64,000 bases of DNA from Coenobita brevimanus. Its lineage: Eukaryota > Arthropoda > Malacostraca > Decapoda > Coenobitidae. The stretch is from the NCBI GenBank assembly GCA_032717465.1, contig CM064681.1, positions 12,344,235 through 12,408,234 on the forward strand, given 5' to 3'. The position numbers and the translations under genes are program-made. The notes beneath the pieces were generated by a model. It did not search any database. It was not told where the DNA came from and saw nothing but the letters and a program-made list of their open reading frames with translations. Below, in pieces: positions 1-9,850 of the stretch (position 1 is its first letter; every line of letters starts with the position of its first letter).

Positions 1-837
1 GGTAATACGAGCGGGAGGATATTACTAACACTTTTTCTCAACTATTTTCTGGTAGCAAGGGACGTTTGGATATTTGACTAAGGAGAATCTCTCGTGCTAG
101 GAGTCTTACTGATTTTATACAAGGGCGTCACTTGTGAGTCTGATTCACCAGAACTTAGTCTCTGCACTCGTCCTTATTAATCCGCCCCGTGATATCACTC
201 GCCCTGGTATTCAACATACACAAAGTCACTGTATCATTGTTACAGTAATTCTGGGGCAATATCACACTTAACATAAGTCACTTATATGGTGGGGGCGGTG
301 GGGAGACACGCCGGCGACAACTCTGCAGGAATAGGGGCACCGCCAGGGAAGGACGTGTCGAGAGGGCACAGGACGACTCGCAGGGGCGTCCTCTCTTGTC
401 CAGTGCTGCAGGTGGCAAAGGGGCCCGTAGTCTCCGGGCTGGGTACAGGACTGTGGCCCTCAGGACTGGGGCCAAATAGGTCCAGGAATCTCTGGCTCAG
501 ATTTCGGCTGGAGGTGGAGGTCTTCCGCCATCAGGGCGTGGGGAGATCGCGCCTGGGCGTCCTGGGGAGGGCCTGGAGTACCCTAGGACTGCGGCCCCCC
601 GGGTCAAGGGGCGCTGTCAGGGAGGGACTGCTGCACCGACCTGAATTAGGGTCCATCAGGTGGGTCTTCTCCAGGGCAAGGCATAAAGAGCAGAGGCCGG
701 GGGAAGCCGTAGGGCCTCCCTGGGGTCCTTCTGTGCTGGAAGTCAGGGCACTTGTCTCATGCTAGGGCGGTGACACTGATCGCACATCTCTCTGGCCGTG
801 GGTCCCGGCTACTGGCCGTGGCTGCCCATGGGCGCAA
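1..837. other. Unassigned flank, GC-rich from about 285
   Basis: The first 280 bases are of ordinary composition with no recognisable gene. From about 285 to 780 the sequence becomes strongly GC-rich. A frame stays open from 286 to 765, but its product is low-complexity (Gly/Arg/Pro) with no domain I recognise, so I do not call it a gene. It may be the 5' flank or 5' region of the LINE that follows, or an unrelated GC-rich repeat. Confidence 0.4.
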
Positions 838-1640
838 CTAAAAGGCGCCAAGGCCAGCTATTGGCTGTGGCCTGAGTGAGGGAATCAGCGCGCCTCTGGA
901 CACCTTTGGAGCGGCTATCGGCCGTCTGACGAAGGCGGGAGCGGCCTCTTGCCGTCTCCTGCAGGAGGGAGGGGGAGTGGCTATAGGCTGACTCGGGGGC
1001 AGCACCTTCGGAGTGGCTATCGGTCGTCTGGTGAAGGCGGGAAGACCTCTTGTCATCTCCTTCTGCTGGAGGGGTGAGCAGCTATCGGCCGACTCAGGGG
1101 CAGCACCTTCGGAGCGGCTATCGGCCGTCTGGCAAAGGCGGGAGCGGCCTCTTGCCGTCTCCTTCTGCCGGAGGAATGAGCGGCTATCTGCCGACTCGGA
1201 GGCAGCATCTTCGGAGCGGCTATCGGCCGTCTGGCGAAGGCGGGAGCGGCCTCTTGTCATCTTCTTCTGTCAGAGGAATGAGCTGCTATCGGCCGACTCG
1301 GGGGCAGCACCTGCGGAGCGGCTATCGGCCATCTGACGTAGGCGGGAGCGGCCACTTGCCGTCTCCTTCTGCCAGAGGGAGGAGTGCCTATCAGCCATCT
1401 CCTGCAGGAGGGGGTGTTGGGCGGCTATCAGCCGTCCCAGGAAGGACACCTTCTGACGAAGGCAGGAACGGCTATCGGCCGTCTCCATATTATCCTCAGG
1501 TTGGTAAGACACCGATTCCCTTACGAGGGGCAGGCAGCTATCGGCCGTCCCTAAAGAGAAGGCACCTTCGGAGCAGCTATGAGTGCACTCCTGTAGAAGG
1601 CAGGAGTGGCTATCGGCTGTCTCCTGAGAGGCGCTAGTTG
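838..1640. repeat. 102-bp GC-rich tandem repeat (minisatellite)
   Basis: The motif GGAGCGGCTATCGGCC recurs at about 908, 1010, 1111, 1213 and 1315, a period of 101-102 bp. Each unit also holds a second diverged copy of the GCGGCTATC core 66 bp further on. Degenerate units continue to about 1640. Because 102 is a multiple of three, frames on both strands stay open (minus 838-1260, plus 1013-1336, plus 1050-1637), each giving a 34-residue periodic peptide. Open frames in several registers argue for a repeat, not a protein gene. Confidence 0.85.
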
Positions 1641-1879
1641 GAGCTGGACAAACAGCTCCACCCCGATCTGATCTGGCGGTCCTTTACCCTGAAGGTAGTG
1701 TTGTCTTCCTGCTAGGGTGACGGTGAGGAGGCTAAGTGCTATAGGGGCGCACGGCCCGGGCAGACTTGTGTCATTGTCACACTGCATCCTGTGGTTCGGT
1801 GGCGGCTACTCGTGGGGTCCGGGTGGCGATGGGGGTGAGTTTCCGGGGGCACTATGCTGTAGCTCACGCATTTCAGAAA

Positions 1880-3814
1880 TAAACAGAAAAGCCACAAAAA
1901 CAGCTGAACTATCAGCTGATGTAAATTCACTAAGAACGAAAGTTAGTGAAATGGGATGTATAGTTGTCAACCATGAGAGAATTATGGATGATTTCGGAAA
2001 TGATACGGAGAAAATTAGGCAAGCAAGCAGTCTGATAGACCAAAGTACTAATACTGAACAGAAAATAACACAGGTAAATGAAATGGTGAGGAACTGAAAA
2101 GATGAGGTACGAACTACGTATGCTGAAATCGTGAAAGTAAAGAATGATTTAGATACAAAGATAGAAGAAAAAAGTGTAAGAAAGGAAGTGAAACAAATAA
2201 TAAAAACAACCTAAAATTAGTCAGGGAAGCTGTGGAGATTAACAAATTTATAGTAATCAGTGGCATAGGTGAAGAAATAAAAAAAATAATCTCAAAGGAC
2301 AACAATGAGGTGGAAAACATAAAGAACATAGTGAAGCAAGTATCAGATGATATCTGTGATAAAGATACAGAAGAACATACAAGGCTAGGGAAGTATGATA
2401 GAAGTAAGTCAAGGCCCCTTAGAGTAACCTTCCAGAGTGCTAACACTACAGAGAAAATATTTAAAAATGCCAATAAACTCACAGAAAAAGAGGAATTTTA
2501 AAAAGTATAGATAAAAAAAGCCCTAATTCTAAAGGAATGGGGAATACTGAAGGAGAAGAGGGAGGAAGCAAAAACATAAAACAAGGAATGATCAGAGGAA
2601 GTGGAGAGTAAATATTTTTTACAAAGTATATAATTAGATTGCAGGTATGAAAGTGGTACACAACCAGCAGGGGGTAAAAAGAACGAAAGCAGTAGACTCA
2701 AGCTATGGCATGTATGTAAACAAGATGATTATAATGATGTACTCATTTGTAGATGGAATGGTATCTTAGTTTCTAGAGATGAAAGACTATACCAGAGAAA
2801 AGAAACCACATATTATTTGCCTAACTAAAACAAAATTAACCCCAAGGAAATCAAACGATACCCCAAACTTGGAGGAATACTGTACAATGTATGGAGAAGA
2901 GATATGAATTTAAAAAATAAAAGAAGAGGAATTACAATATTAATAAAGAAAAATCTACAAGTCAAAGAAATAGAACTAGAGATACCCTCATAAGCAGAGC
3001 TGAAGGGAAAGCAATTGTGGCAAATTTATTCATGCCACCAAAAATAAACCCCTGGGAAAAAGGCGAATATGAAGACCTGGCAGAGAGTACAACTTAGAGT
3101 TTAAGAGCATTACTACACAGAATGGATGAGAAATCTGAAAATATTACCTTAACTGGGGATTTCAATATAAATATAAATTGGAATACTCTAGACGTAGAAA
3201 GCCATGAAAGCTGATGGGATCAAAAGCTCCTGGATCTTGTGCAGGGTTTTTCCTAACACAAAATGTAATGGAAAACACCTGAAAAAGAGGCCTTGATGAT
3301 CCATCAGTACTAGATTTTAGATGTACTAGGCAAGAAATAATATTTACAATATAATGTATCGCACTCCATTTGGCAAAAGCGACCATGCAGTATTAAATTG
3401 CAACTTTAGGATTGCATATGACATAATGAAAGGTAATGAGAGTTACAAAATGAGCCTAAACTACAAAAAGGGCAACTACTATGACCTAAAGAAGTACTTC
3501 TTAGAAACAGAATGGGAAGAGAAGCTTAGAGGACCAGATTAAAATGATGCCAGATTAAAATGTATATACAGAAAATTCTGTGAATTTTATGAAATAGGAG
3601 TCCAAAATTACATCCCTCAGCACAAAGAAACAGAAATGAAAATAAAAAAATGGTTTAATACAAAAGGTAAGAAGGCAAATGAAAAAAAGAGGCTTGCTGT
3701 GGAATAGATACAAAAGACACACCAGTGAGAGGGCATAAAACAACTATAAACAGGCAAGAAACGATAATACAAGGATAAGGAGAGAAGCTCAAAGACAGTT
3801 TGACGAAGACATTA
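1880..3814 (+). pseudogene. CR1-like LINE, 5' portion (ORF1 and endonuclease), decayed
   Basis: This is the front part of a non-LTR retrotransposon. From 1880 to about 2500 the frames encode a charged coiled-coil-like protein ending in a segment with RLGKYDRSKSRPLRVTF, which resembles the conserved part of LINE ORF1 proteins that bind RNA. From about 3120 there is an endonuclease remnant with the GDFNININW motif (about 3155-3175). From about 3355 to 3540 follows the FGKSDHAVL end of the endonuclease domain. Stops and frameshifts break every domain, so it is dead. The coding sense runs directly up to 3818, where a piggyBac element is inserted, and resumes at 7203. CR1/L2 assignment is by resemblance; the exact clade is unsure. 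Confidence 0.7.
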
Positions 3815-3833
3815 TTAACCCTTTAACCGCGGG

Positions 3834-3892
3834 TGTCATTCCAGAATGACATCGACAAAACTGGACCAAACCGTGGGTGTCATTCTGGAATG
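3834..3892. repeat. Subterminal palindromes of the piggyBac left end
   Basis: Just inside the left TIR, TGTCATTC and GAATGACA form a near-perfect palindrome (3834-3851, 2-base centre). A related partial palindrome, TGTCATTCTGGAATG, follows at about 3878-3892. Subterminal repeats of this kind are plausible transposase-binding sites; that function is inferred. Confidence 0.6.
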
Positions 3893-4065
3893 TTCGTGAA
3901 TATTTTGAACACTGCACGTTTTTCCTGTGCGCAATTTGTCTCACGTAAGAGTAGCTGTCGAGTTCTTTCACGCCAGCCATCCCACACCTCCCTCCTCCCA
4001 CCCCGAGGGGGCCCCCCCCACCCCTGCCCTGACACGCATCACTCAGTATCTGTCCAGCTCTGTGC

Positions 4066-5066
4066 GTGATAATGGCGCTCCGTCCCGACTCATCATCGCT
4101 CGCTTCCTCCTTGCAAATTATTAGTGCTAGTGTGCCTTCAACCTCTACACTGAGGAAGGAACTGCCGACGGTGAGGCAGAAGTGGTTGAGCACTCCAGAA
4201 ATTAGAACAGAGCTGGACAAAACTGTAAGTACTACTCTGGATTGTGGCAGTGAGAGTGATACACTTACAGCAAGTAGTGACGATTTTGCAGTGATTGGTG
4301 GTGAACCCTTTAGCATTGACAGTGACAGCTTCCCCCCCACCGCCCCCAACTTACTCTGGGAAAGGGAAGGCGCCTATGGGGAAAATTGGTGTTGCACGTG
4401 GGAAGGGCGTGAAGCGCAGACTTAGGTCTCCTACACCAGGCCCTAGCAAGCATTTCCCACCACTTTCCCGTTCCCCTAGCCCTATTGCCCTCACATCTTC
4501 TTCATTTTCTGCCACGCCCTCTCCTCAGTCTACATCATCTGAGGAATATGAATTCCCAGCCTGCACAGCGAGGGAAGGCAGGCCATGCAGGCAGGGTAAG
4601 CAGGACAGGCCGGCCTAGAACAAAGGGGATGCGTGGCAGTTGGAGGGCAAAGCTGTGTGATAAGCGAGGTGATAAGCGGGGAAGAAGGGGTCAGATTTCA
4701 CCACACACCAGGTAAGTAACCCCCCCGCCTGCCCCCCGCCCAGCTCCCTCACCCTCGCCACCCCCCCACTCACCACCCCCGCACTCACCCCCCTCCCGCT
4801 CGCCTCCTGCCTCACCCCCCTCCCGCTCGCCTCCTGCCTCACCCATTGCCTCCACCTCAGCTCCTCACGGGGAAACGAGTGCAATGCGACCTGCCACTTC
4901 CACTGAACCACGCACAGGGAAAGTGGATGCATTTGTTTGGTCTGACAGTGCAGATTTTCAGCTACACAATCCGCCGTTTGACATGACAAATGCGGGAATA
5001 CAGCCTGCCTTTCCATGCAACGCAGGAGATGATTTTGTTGACTACTTCCTGGCCTTCATGGATGAT
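4066..5066 (+). pseudogene. piggyBac transposase N-terminal region, frameshifted
   Basis: Upstream of the transposase core, coding sense is spread over several frames. Plus 4066-4425 encodes an acidic, Ser/Thr-rich stretch. Plus 4295-4618 encodes a Pro/Ser-rich and basic stretch. The frame ending at 4715 carries a basic segment with GRPRTKG. The frame from about 4863 carries FVWSDSADFQ and the start of the conserved core. Disordered acidic and basic N-termini are usual for piggyBac transposases. C-runs near 4330 are likely sites of frame loss. A 14-bp duplication at 5067-5080 breaks the join to the main frame. A GTAAGT at 4712 could be a splice donor, but the acceptor at 4860 does not give a matching phase. 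Confidence 0.6.
4784..4837. repeat. 27-bp exact tandem duplication in transposase N-region
   Basis: Positions 4784-4810 and 4811-4837 are identical 27-bp copies, C-rich and beginning CTCACCCCCC. The length is a multiple of three, so it would not shift a reading frame. Confidence 0.9.
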
Positions 5067-5080
5067 CCTTCATGGATGAT
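5053..5080. repeat. 14-bp tandem duplication breaking the transposase frame
   Basis: CCTTCATGGATGAT occurs twice back to back, at 5053-5066 and 5067-5080. Upstream of it the protein sense is in the frame that includes position 4884; downstream it is in the frame of 5072. The shift of 14 nt (two modulo three) accounts exactly for the change of frame. Confidence 0.93.
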
Positions 5081-6493
5081 GAAATCGTGCAGTTTGTCAG
5101 CAATGAGACCAATAGGTATGCAGCTCAGTGTGCAGCAGAAGGGCTGGGACCTATTGGCTCACCAAAGCAAGTGTTGTGGTTGCCTGTCGGGATCAGAGAG
5201 CTGTACGTGTTCTTTGCACTGATGTTCTTGATACCCCATATCAAGAGACATGAGTTGGAGGAGTACTGGCTCGTGGATGACATTACTTCTATCCCAACAT
5301 TCGGGAAGTATATGTCACGAGATCGGTTCCGACAGCTGCTAGGATACCTGCACTTCGTTGACAATGGAAACCCGTCCCAAACTGACCCTTTGTGGAAAGT
5401 GAGGGATTTTCTCAACAGGATTAGGGATCGATTTATGCGATTTTTCCGTCCTATGCAAAAAGTCGCCATAGATGAATCCCTGGTATTGTTCAGAGGACGT
5501 CTCAAATTCATGCAGTACATCCCCAGCAAACGCCACCGCTTTGGAATAAAGTTCTTTGTGCTGTGTGACTGTGAGACGGGGTATATCCTTGATTTCGTGA
5601 TCTACTCTGCAAGCACAATGGACATGGACAGGAAAGACCCTCTTGGCTTCTCTGGCTCCATTGTAAAAGTGCTGATGGAGAGGTATTTTGGTGGGAATCA
5701 TGTGCTGTACACAGACAATTATTACACAGCACCGAAACTCTCCAAATACCTGGCTGAACACGGCATTGGCACTGTTGGCACTGTACGGAGCTATAGGAAA
5801 GAGTGGCCAAGTTTCCCAGAAGCATCATCCTCATCCAAGGGAGATGTGCACCTGACGAAGTCAGACAAGCTTCTGGCGATCAGGTGGTATGACAAGAAGG
5901 TCGTGAATATGATCAGCACCATCCACAAGAGGGAATTGCAGAGAACTGGGAAGGTCAGCTACAGGACGGGAGAGCCAATCATGAAGCCTGATGTCGTCAT
6001 TGATTACAATGTCAACATGAGACTTGTTGATAAGTCTGATATGATGATTGGCGAAATAGACTGTCTCAGGAGAAACACCCGATGGTACAGGAAGGCTTGC
6101 CTGCACATGCTCGATATGTGCATGCTCAACGCCTTCCTCCTCTACAAGACACAAGTCGGGGGCATAAGGCAACCATCCCTGAGACAGTTCTCTAAGACTG
6201 TCGTGCAGCAGCTGCTTGCACGATTTGGTCAGGTGACGGCATTGATCCCGAGGCGACACTCTGACACACAACCTGACCGTCTTGAGTACCGCAATTACAT
6301 GAGCCAGCACCAGCTTGTGAAATTGCCTCTTACCGCAGGCGGCAGGTTGTCACAGGGCCGCTGCAGAGTATGTCATAACACCACACGGAAGCCTCGGACG
6401 AGAAAAATGAGCACACACCAGTGCCAGGAATGCCAAGTTGCTCTCTGTGTGACTCCGTGCTTTGCCGAGTACCACTCTCTGAGTAAATACTGA
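5072..6493 (+). CDS. piggyBac-family transposase, catalytic core and C-terminal zinc finger
   Basis: A 473-residue open frame encoding the DDE transposase that cuts and joins piggyBac ends at TTAA. The three catalytic acidic positions can be placed by context: D134 in VAIDESLVLFRGR, D215 in LYTDNYYTAP and D320 in RLVDKSD. The C-terminus (about residues 431-464) is a cysteine-rich finger with CRVC, QCQEC and CVTPC, the part that binds the element's ends in this family. The ATG at 5072 is only the first Met after the 14-bp duplication and not the natural start; the true protein began upstream in another frame. The gene lies between the TIRs of the 3819-7198 element, with about 690 bp of non-coding DNA after the stop. 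The core looks intact; the full gene is probably inactive. Confidence 0.92.
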   Translation: MDDEIVQFVSNETNRYAAQCAAEGLGPIGSPKQVLWLPVGIRELYVFFALMFLIPHIKRHELEEYWLVDDITSIPTFGKYMSRDRFRQLLGYLHFVDNGNPSQTDPLWKVRDFLNRIRDRFMRFFRPMQKVAIDESLVLFRGRLKFMQYIPSKRHRFGIKFFVLCDCETGYILDFVIYSASTMDMDRKDPLGFSGSIVKVLMERYFGGNHVLYTDNYYTAPKLSKYLAEHGIGTVGTVRSYRKEWPSFPEASSSSKGDVHLTKSDKLLAIRWYDKKVVNMISTIHKRELQRTGKVSYRTGEPIMKPDVVIDYNVNMRLVDKSDMMIGEIDCLRRNTRWYRKACLHMLDMCMLNAFLLYKTQVGGIRQPSLRQFSKTVVQQLLARFGQVTALIPRRHSDTQPDRLEYRNYMSQHQLVKLPLTAGGRLSQGRCRVCHNTTRKPRTRKMSTHQCQECQVALCVTPCFAEYHSLSKY

Positions 6494-7183
6494 AAGTGAC
6501 AGTGATATACAGTGATGCGACAGTGACTTGCTTTACCAATAATTGTATAATGGATAATGTAGTAATAAGGGATATTTTGCCTGGGAAAAAATGTAAATAT
6601 TGGCCAGTATAATAAGTGATACTGTAATAAGAGAATCTGCGGCACTTGTGTAATTCTGTGGCACTTGTGTAATTCTGTGATGCGACAGTGACGCAATATA
6701 GTAATAAGTGCAGTGTATATATAATGTATATTGCCCAGATTATATGTAAAATAGTATTAGAAGTTAGAAATAATGAAAACATTGCCGCTAACCAAACGTC
6801 AGTGAGCGGGTGATGCCGCAGTGAAGTGCGGGCAATTACAGTGCCTTTTACCTACCTCAGTGAACACAGAGTGGGTGTTTATCGTATGTGCAGTGTTCAT
6901 ATATGTTTATAGTACTATTATCAGAGAGTGGTTGGCATTTGGTACAGGTGTGTGGGGCGTAAAATAGTGATTTTACACCCCTCACTTCTAACGGCACTGC
7001 CCGTCCTGTGAAAGTCAACAAAGTCATGAAACCTACATCAATGGAAAGCTGAAGGTTAGTACTTTCTAATGGTACCTTATTTTTTTTCTCTAGCTTTATT
7101 CTGTGCAGAGTTATTAAGGTTTAAAGGTTTGTTTACATTTGGCTGAAACCCCCGCGGGAGAGGACAGTCAGGGCAAAACAATG
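6494..7183 (+). other. piggyBac 3' non-coding region
   Basis: AT-rich spacer between the transposase stop and the right TIR. It contains a 19-bp direct repeat (GGCACTTGTGTAATTCTGT at about 6639 and 6658) and two copies of GTGATGCGACAGTGAC (about 6513 and 6677). No gene is visible. Confidence 0.7.
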
Positions 7184-8246
7184 CCCGCGGTTAAAGGGTT
7201 AATATAAGTAGTGATCAACCGAAGCTATTTTACTGCTACATCCGAAGCAAAACCAAAGTTAAAGATAAAATACAGTCCATTATGGACGAGGGGATCATTT
7301 ATACCATAAAAAGATATTTGTAAAGTACGAAATAAAAATTTCCAGTCAGTTTTCAAGGAAGAGCATAGTTTTGAGAGAGATGGTATGGAACATGCATGCC
7401 CACACATATTACCAAATATACAAATATCAGAAAAAGAAGTACACAAAGAATTAAGTAAATTAGACAAAGGAAAAGCAAATGATCCTGAAGAATTTTCAGG
7501 AGTTCAGCAGACCGATACATTTAATATTCAAGGAATCCTTAGGTCAAGGTAAACTACATGAAAATTGGAAGAAAGCAAACACTGTTCCCCTATTCAAGAA
7601 AGGGGATAGGCAGAATCTACTCAACTACCGACCAGTATCACTGACCAGTGTTCTAAGTAAGATACCGGAACAGATGACAAGAAAAATTTGGGTAAACCAT
7701 CTAGAAGAAAACAATATGATAACAGACAGGCAGTTCGTTTTTAGAATGATCATGTGTAACTAATCTATTAAGTTACTATGATAAAAGTTGCACAAACATT
7801 ACCGAAAAGAGAAGGATGAGTGGACAGTATGTAACTAGATATCAAGAAAACATTTGACAGAGTACCACATCAAAGACTTCTGTGGAAACTGTACCATCAA
7901 GGAGGAATCCAAGGCAATCTGTGCTGTTGGATGCAGGATTTTCTCAGAAAAAGGGAAATGAGAACAAGACTAAGAGGAAATTACTCATCATGGAGGGAAG
8001 TGACTAGCAGAGTTCCAATGGGTCCAGTGCTGGCACCAATTATGTTTTCAGTATATATAAATGACATACACAGTAACACTGGAAATGGAAGCTATCTAAA
8101 TATGTTTGCTGATGATGCAAAAATACAAAGGAGAATTACTAACACAAATTTTTGCAGAGAGATACAAGAAGAATTTAAAAAACTTAATGAATGGAGCAAT
8201 AAATGTCAAATGGAATTCAATGTGGACAAATGTCATGTAATTAAGT

Positions 8247-8650
8247 TGTCTTTCTTTCGTTCATTCATTCCTCGTCCTTCTGCCTACGGGTGCTTTTACA
8301 CTCCCTCTTCTGTTTTTCTTTCCTTCATTCTTTCCTATACCTTCTGCTTGTGGGTGACTCTACATTGAATGACATGCCAAATGGTTTCCTGTACACCAGG
8401 AAACCATTTACTATGCTGGGTGGTAACCATATAACCAAATTATGGCGCCTGGTGGTTCAGTGGGTAATTATGGTGCTCCAATTGGATTGAGCCAGTGAAG
8501 GTTTATATCCATGGGATGGTTGAGGGTTATTGCTCACGTAATACCACTCAGGAATGAATGAGGCTGGTCACTCTCATCTTAAATGTCAGGACCAACTTGC
8601 CTAACCCCGGGCTCCTACGCTCCTCATGGGGCAACGTAGAATTGGATGAT
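8247..8650 (+). mobile_element. tRNA-derived SINE, copy 1
   Basis: About 404 bp absent from the homologous LINE copy at 34.45 kb and therefore inserted here. It starts with a pyrimidine-rich segment, then a 13-bp-stem hairpin (8379-8409), then a tRNA-like part. The tRNA-like part has an A box, TGGTTCAGTGG, at 8453-8463 and a degenerate B box, GTTTATATCC, at 8501-8510. It ends at GGATGATGG. The A and B boxes are the internal RNA polymerase III promoter of such elements. A second copy lies at 53549-53938. Confidence 0.75.
8379..8409 (+). other. Hairpin inside SINE copy 1
   Basis: AAATGGTTTCCTG (8379-8391) pairs over 13 bp with CAGGAAACCATTT (8397-8409) around the 5-base loop TACAC. The second SINE copy keeps the stem with one compensatory change. 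Confidence 0.85.
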
Positions 8651-9372
8651 GGAAAAGTGAAAAAAGATCAGACTGGGGTTACATGTTAGAAAGTTCAACC
8701 CTACACATATCATAATGGGAGAAGGACCCAGGAATGATTATCAATAACAGACTATTTCCTGCTAACAACATCAGAGAGAAGGTACGGAACATGTATTCAC
8801 TGCCTGCTAATATGAGAATTGCATTCACACACATGAATGGAGACATACTGAGAAAGATAATAACATAATTCATCAGACCAACCCTGGAGTATGCATCAGT
8901 AGTCTGGAATCCTCATTGCAAAAAAACACATAGATCATAAGACTGAAAAAGAACAAAGGACCGCTACATGAGGGGTACCAAGCTTAAGGGATCTAAGCTA
9001 CGAGGAAGGACTAGAAAAACTGAATCTACCAACACTACAGGGAAGAAGGAAAATAGAAGACATGATTATTATTCTATATGAATGCATCTCAGGAAAAGAG
9101 AAAACATACATAAATGAGTATATAACCTAAGGGGAAGCATCAGCAAGAGGACACTGCAAAAAACTACCTAAAAAAAGAGGTGATAAAGACATAAGGAAAT
9201 TCAGTTTTCCAAATAGGGCAATTGATCAGTGGAATGCACTACCGAATGAAATAGTGTGTGCCAAAACAATTCATAAATTTAAGGATATGTATGATAAAAA
9301 TGGTTTAATACATGGGAATGTACGAGCTTGACTCATTCCTGTAAAGATAAAGTTAGGTATGAACAATTAGGT

Positions 9373-9392
9373 ACGAACACACACACACACAC
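9373..9392 (+). repeat. (AC)n tail of the CR1-like LINE
   Basis: Short AC repeat following the LINE 3' end. The second LINE copy has the same tail at 35189-35210, so the repeat belongs to the element. Confidence 0.75.
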
Positions 9393-9483
9393 ATCAATTT
9401 TTCGGCACCCATGGTTCCAAAGCCTTGCTGGATGAACCGTTTTGCTGGAATAACTGAGGCCACATACTCGTATGTCACATATA

Positions 9484-9850
9484 ATAATTATTTAAAAGGG
9501 ACCAACGGAGGTCGTGTGTAATAATTCAACAATACATTTCTTACCTACTATCCTACAGTGTAATCGCACTCACGCTCTGATGTAAGTTCTTTATGGAACA
9601 GCTGAGCATGGTTCCTTATCAATGTACTTGACATTGCCACTTCATTCGACGTTGTCAAAACCATTTCATCAACACTCGGTCATACTCGGTACGCTCACCA
9701 TCTTCTAACATTCATATCCTCTTTCGAATCATTTTCTGCATTGAATTTCATAATTTTCCCCTTTACTTCTTTTTATCATTAAACATCGACGAACATATGT
9801 GTCACACAACTTCCGTACGGGAACACCACGGTCCAATTTTTTCAACAGTT
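9484..9850 (-). pseudogene. Tigger/pogo-like transposase fragment, decayed
   Basis: On the minus strand the sequence reads KVELLKKLDRGVPVRKLCDTYV at its start, with later pieces resembling LHxEL and CxYxxGW. This is the layout of the CENP-B-type helix-turn-helix DNA-binding region of pogo/Tigger transposases. It is broken by many stops, and no catalytic domain or clear TIR was found. Assignment rests on family resemblance only. Confidence 0.45.

Larger units (their letters stand above)
3815..7202 (+). mobile_element. piggyBac element with TTAA target duplication
   Basis: A complete DNA transposon. A 15-bp terminal inverted repeat, CCCTTTAACCGCGGG, occupies 3819-3833 and its exact complement 7184-7198. 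Both ends are flanked by TTAA (3815-3818 and 7199-7202), the hallmark duplication of the piggyBac superfamily. The element proper is 3,380 bp and holds one transposase gene. Removing the element and one TTAA restores the reading sense of the surrounding LINE (residues DEDIINISSDQPK). It is therefore younger than the LINE. The perfect TIRs suggest fairly recent movement, although the transposase gene is now frameshifted. Confidence 0.97.
7203..9372 (+). pseudogene. CR1-like LINE, reverse transcriptase portion, decayed
   Basis: Continuation of the LINE beyond the piggyBac. Plus 7479-7763 encodes the start of the reverse transcriptase with LLNYRPVSLTSVLSK. About 7840-7900 gives the FDRVPHQRL block. 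Plus 7931-8245 encodes WMQDFLRK, GPVLAPIMFSVYINDI, FADDAK and EFNVDKCHVI. FADD is the polymerase active-site box. A SINE interrupts it at 8247-8650, after which the sense resumes with the region before the C-terminal domain (TLEYASVVWNPH sense near 8880). Internal stops and frameshifts show it is dead. It ends in GAACACAC-type tail sequence at 9373, the same end as the second copy at 33.5-35.2 kb. Confidence 0.8.

Noticed and set aside
280..305. Possible retroviral-type primer binding site (TGGTGGGGGCGGTGGGGAGA)
   Set aside because: It resembles tRNA-primer sites only loosely. No LTR pair, gag or pol follows.
286..765. 159-residue open frame at the window start
   Set aside because: GC-rich sequence leaves frames open by chance. 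The product is Gly/Arg/Pro-rich with no domain, and an antisense frame is also open.
838..1637. Repeat-coded proteins on both strands
   Set aside because: Three overlapping frames on two strands arise from a 102-bp unit. Nothing favours one frame as coding.
4712..4860. Intron in the piggyBac transposase (GTAAGT to CTCAG)
   Set aside because: Joining these sites does not put the upstream frame in register with the core frame.
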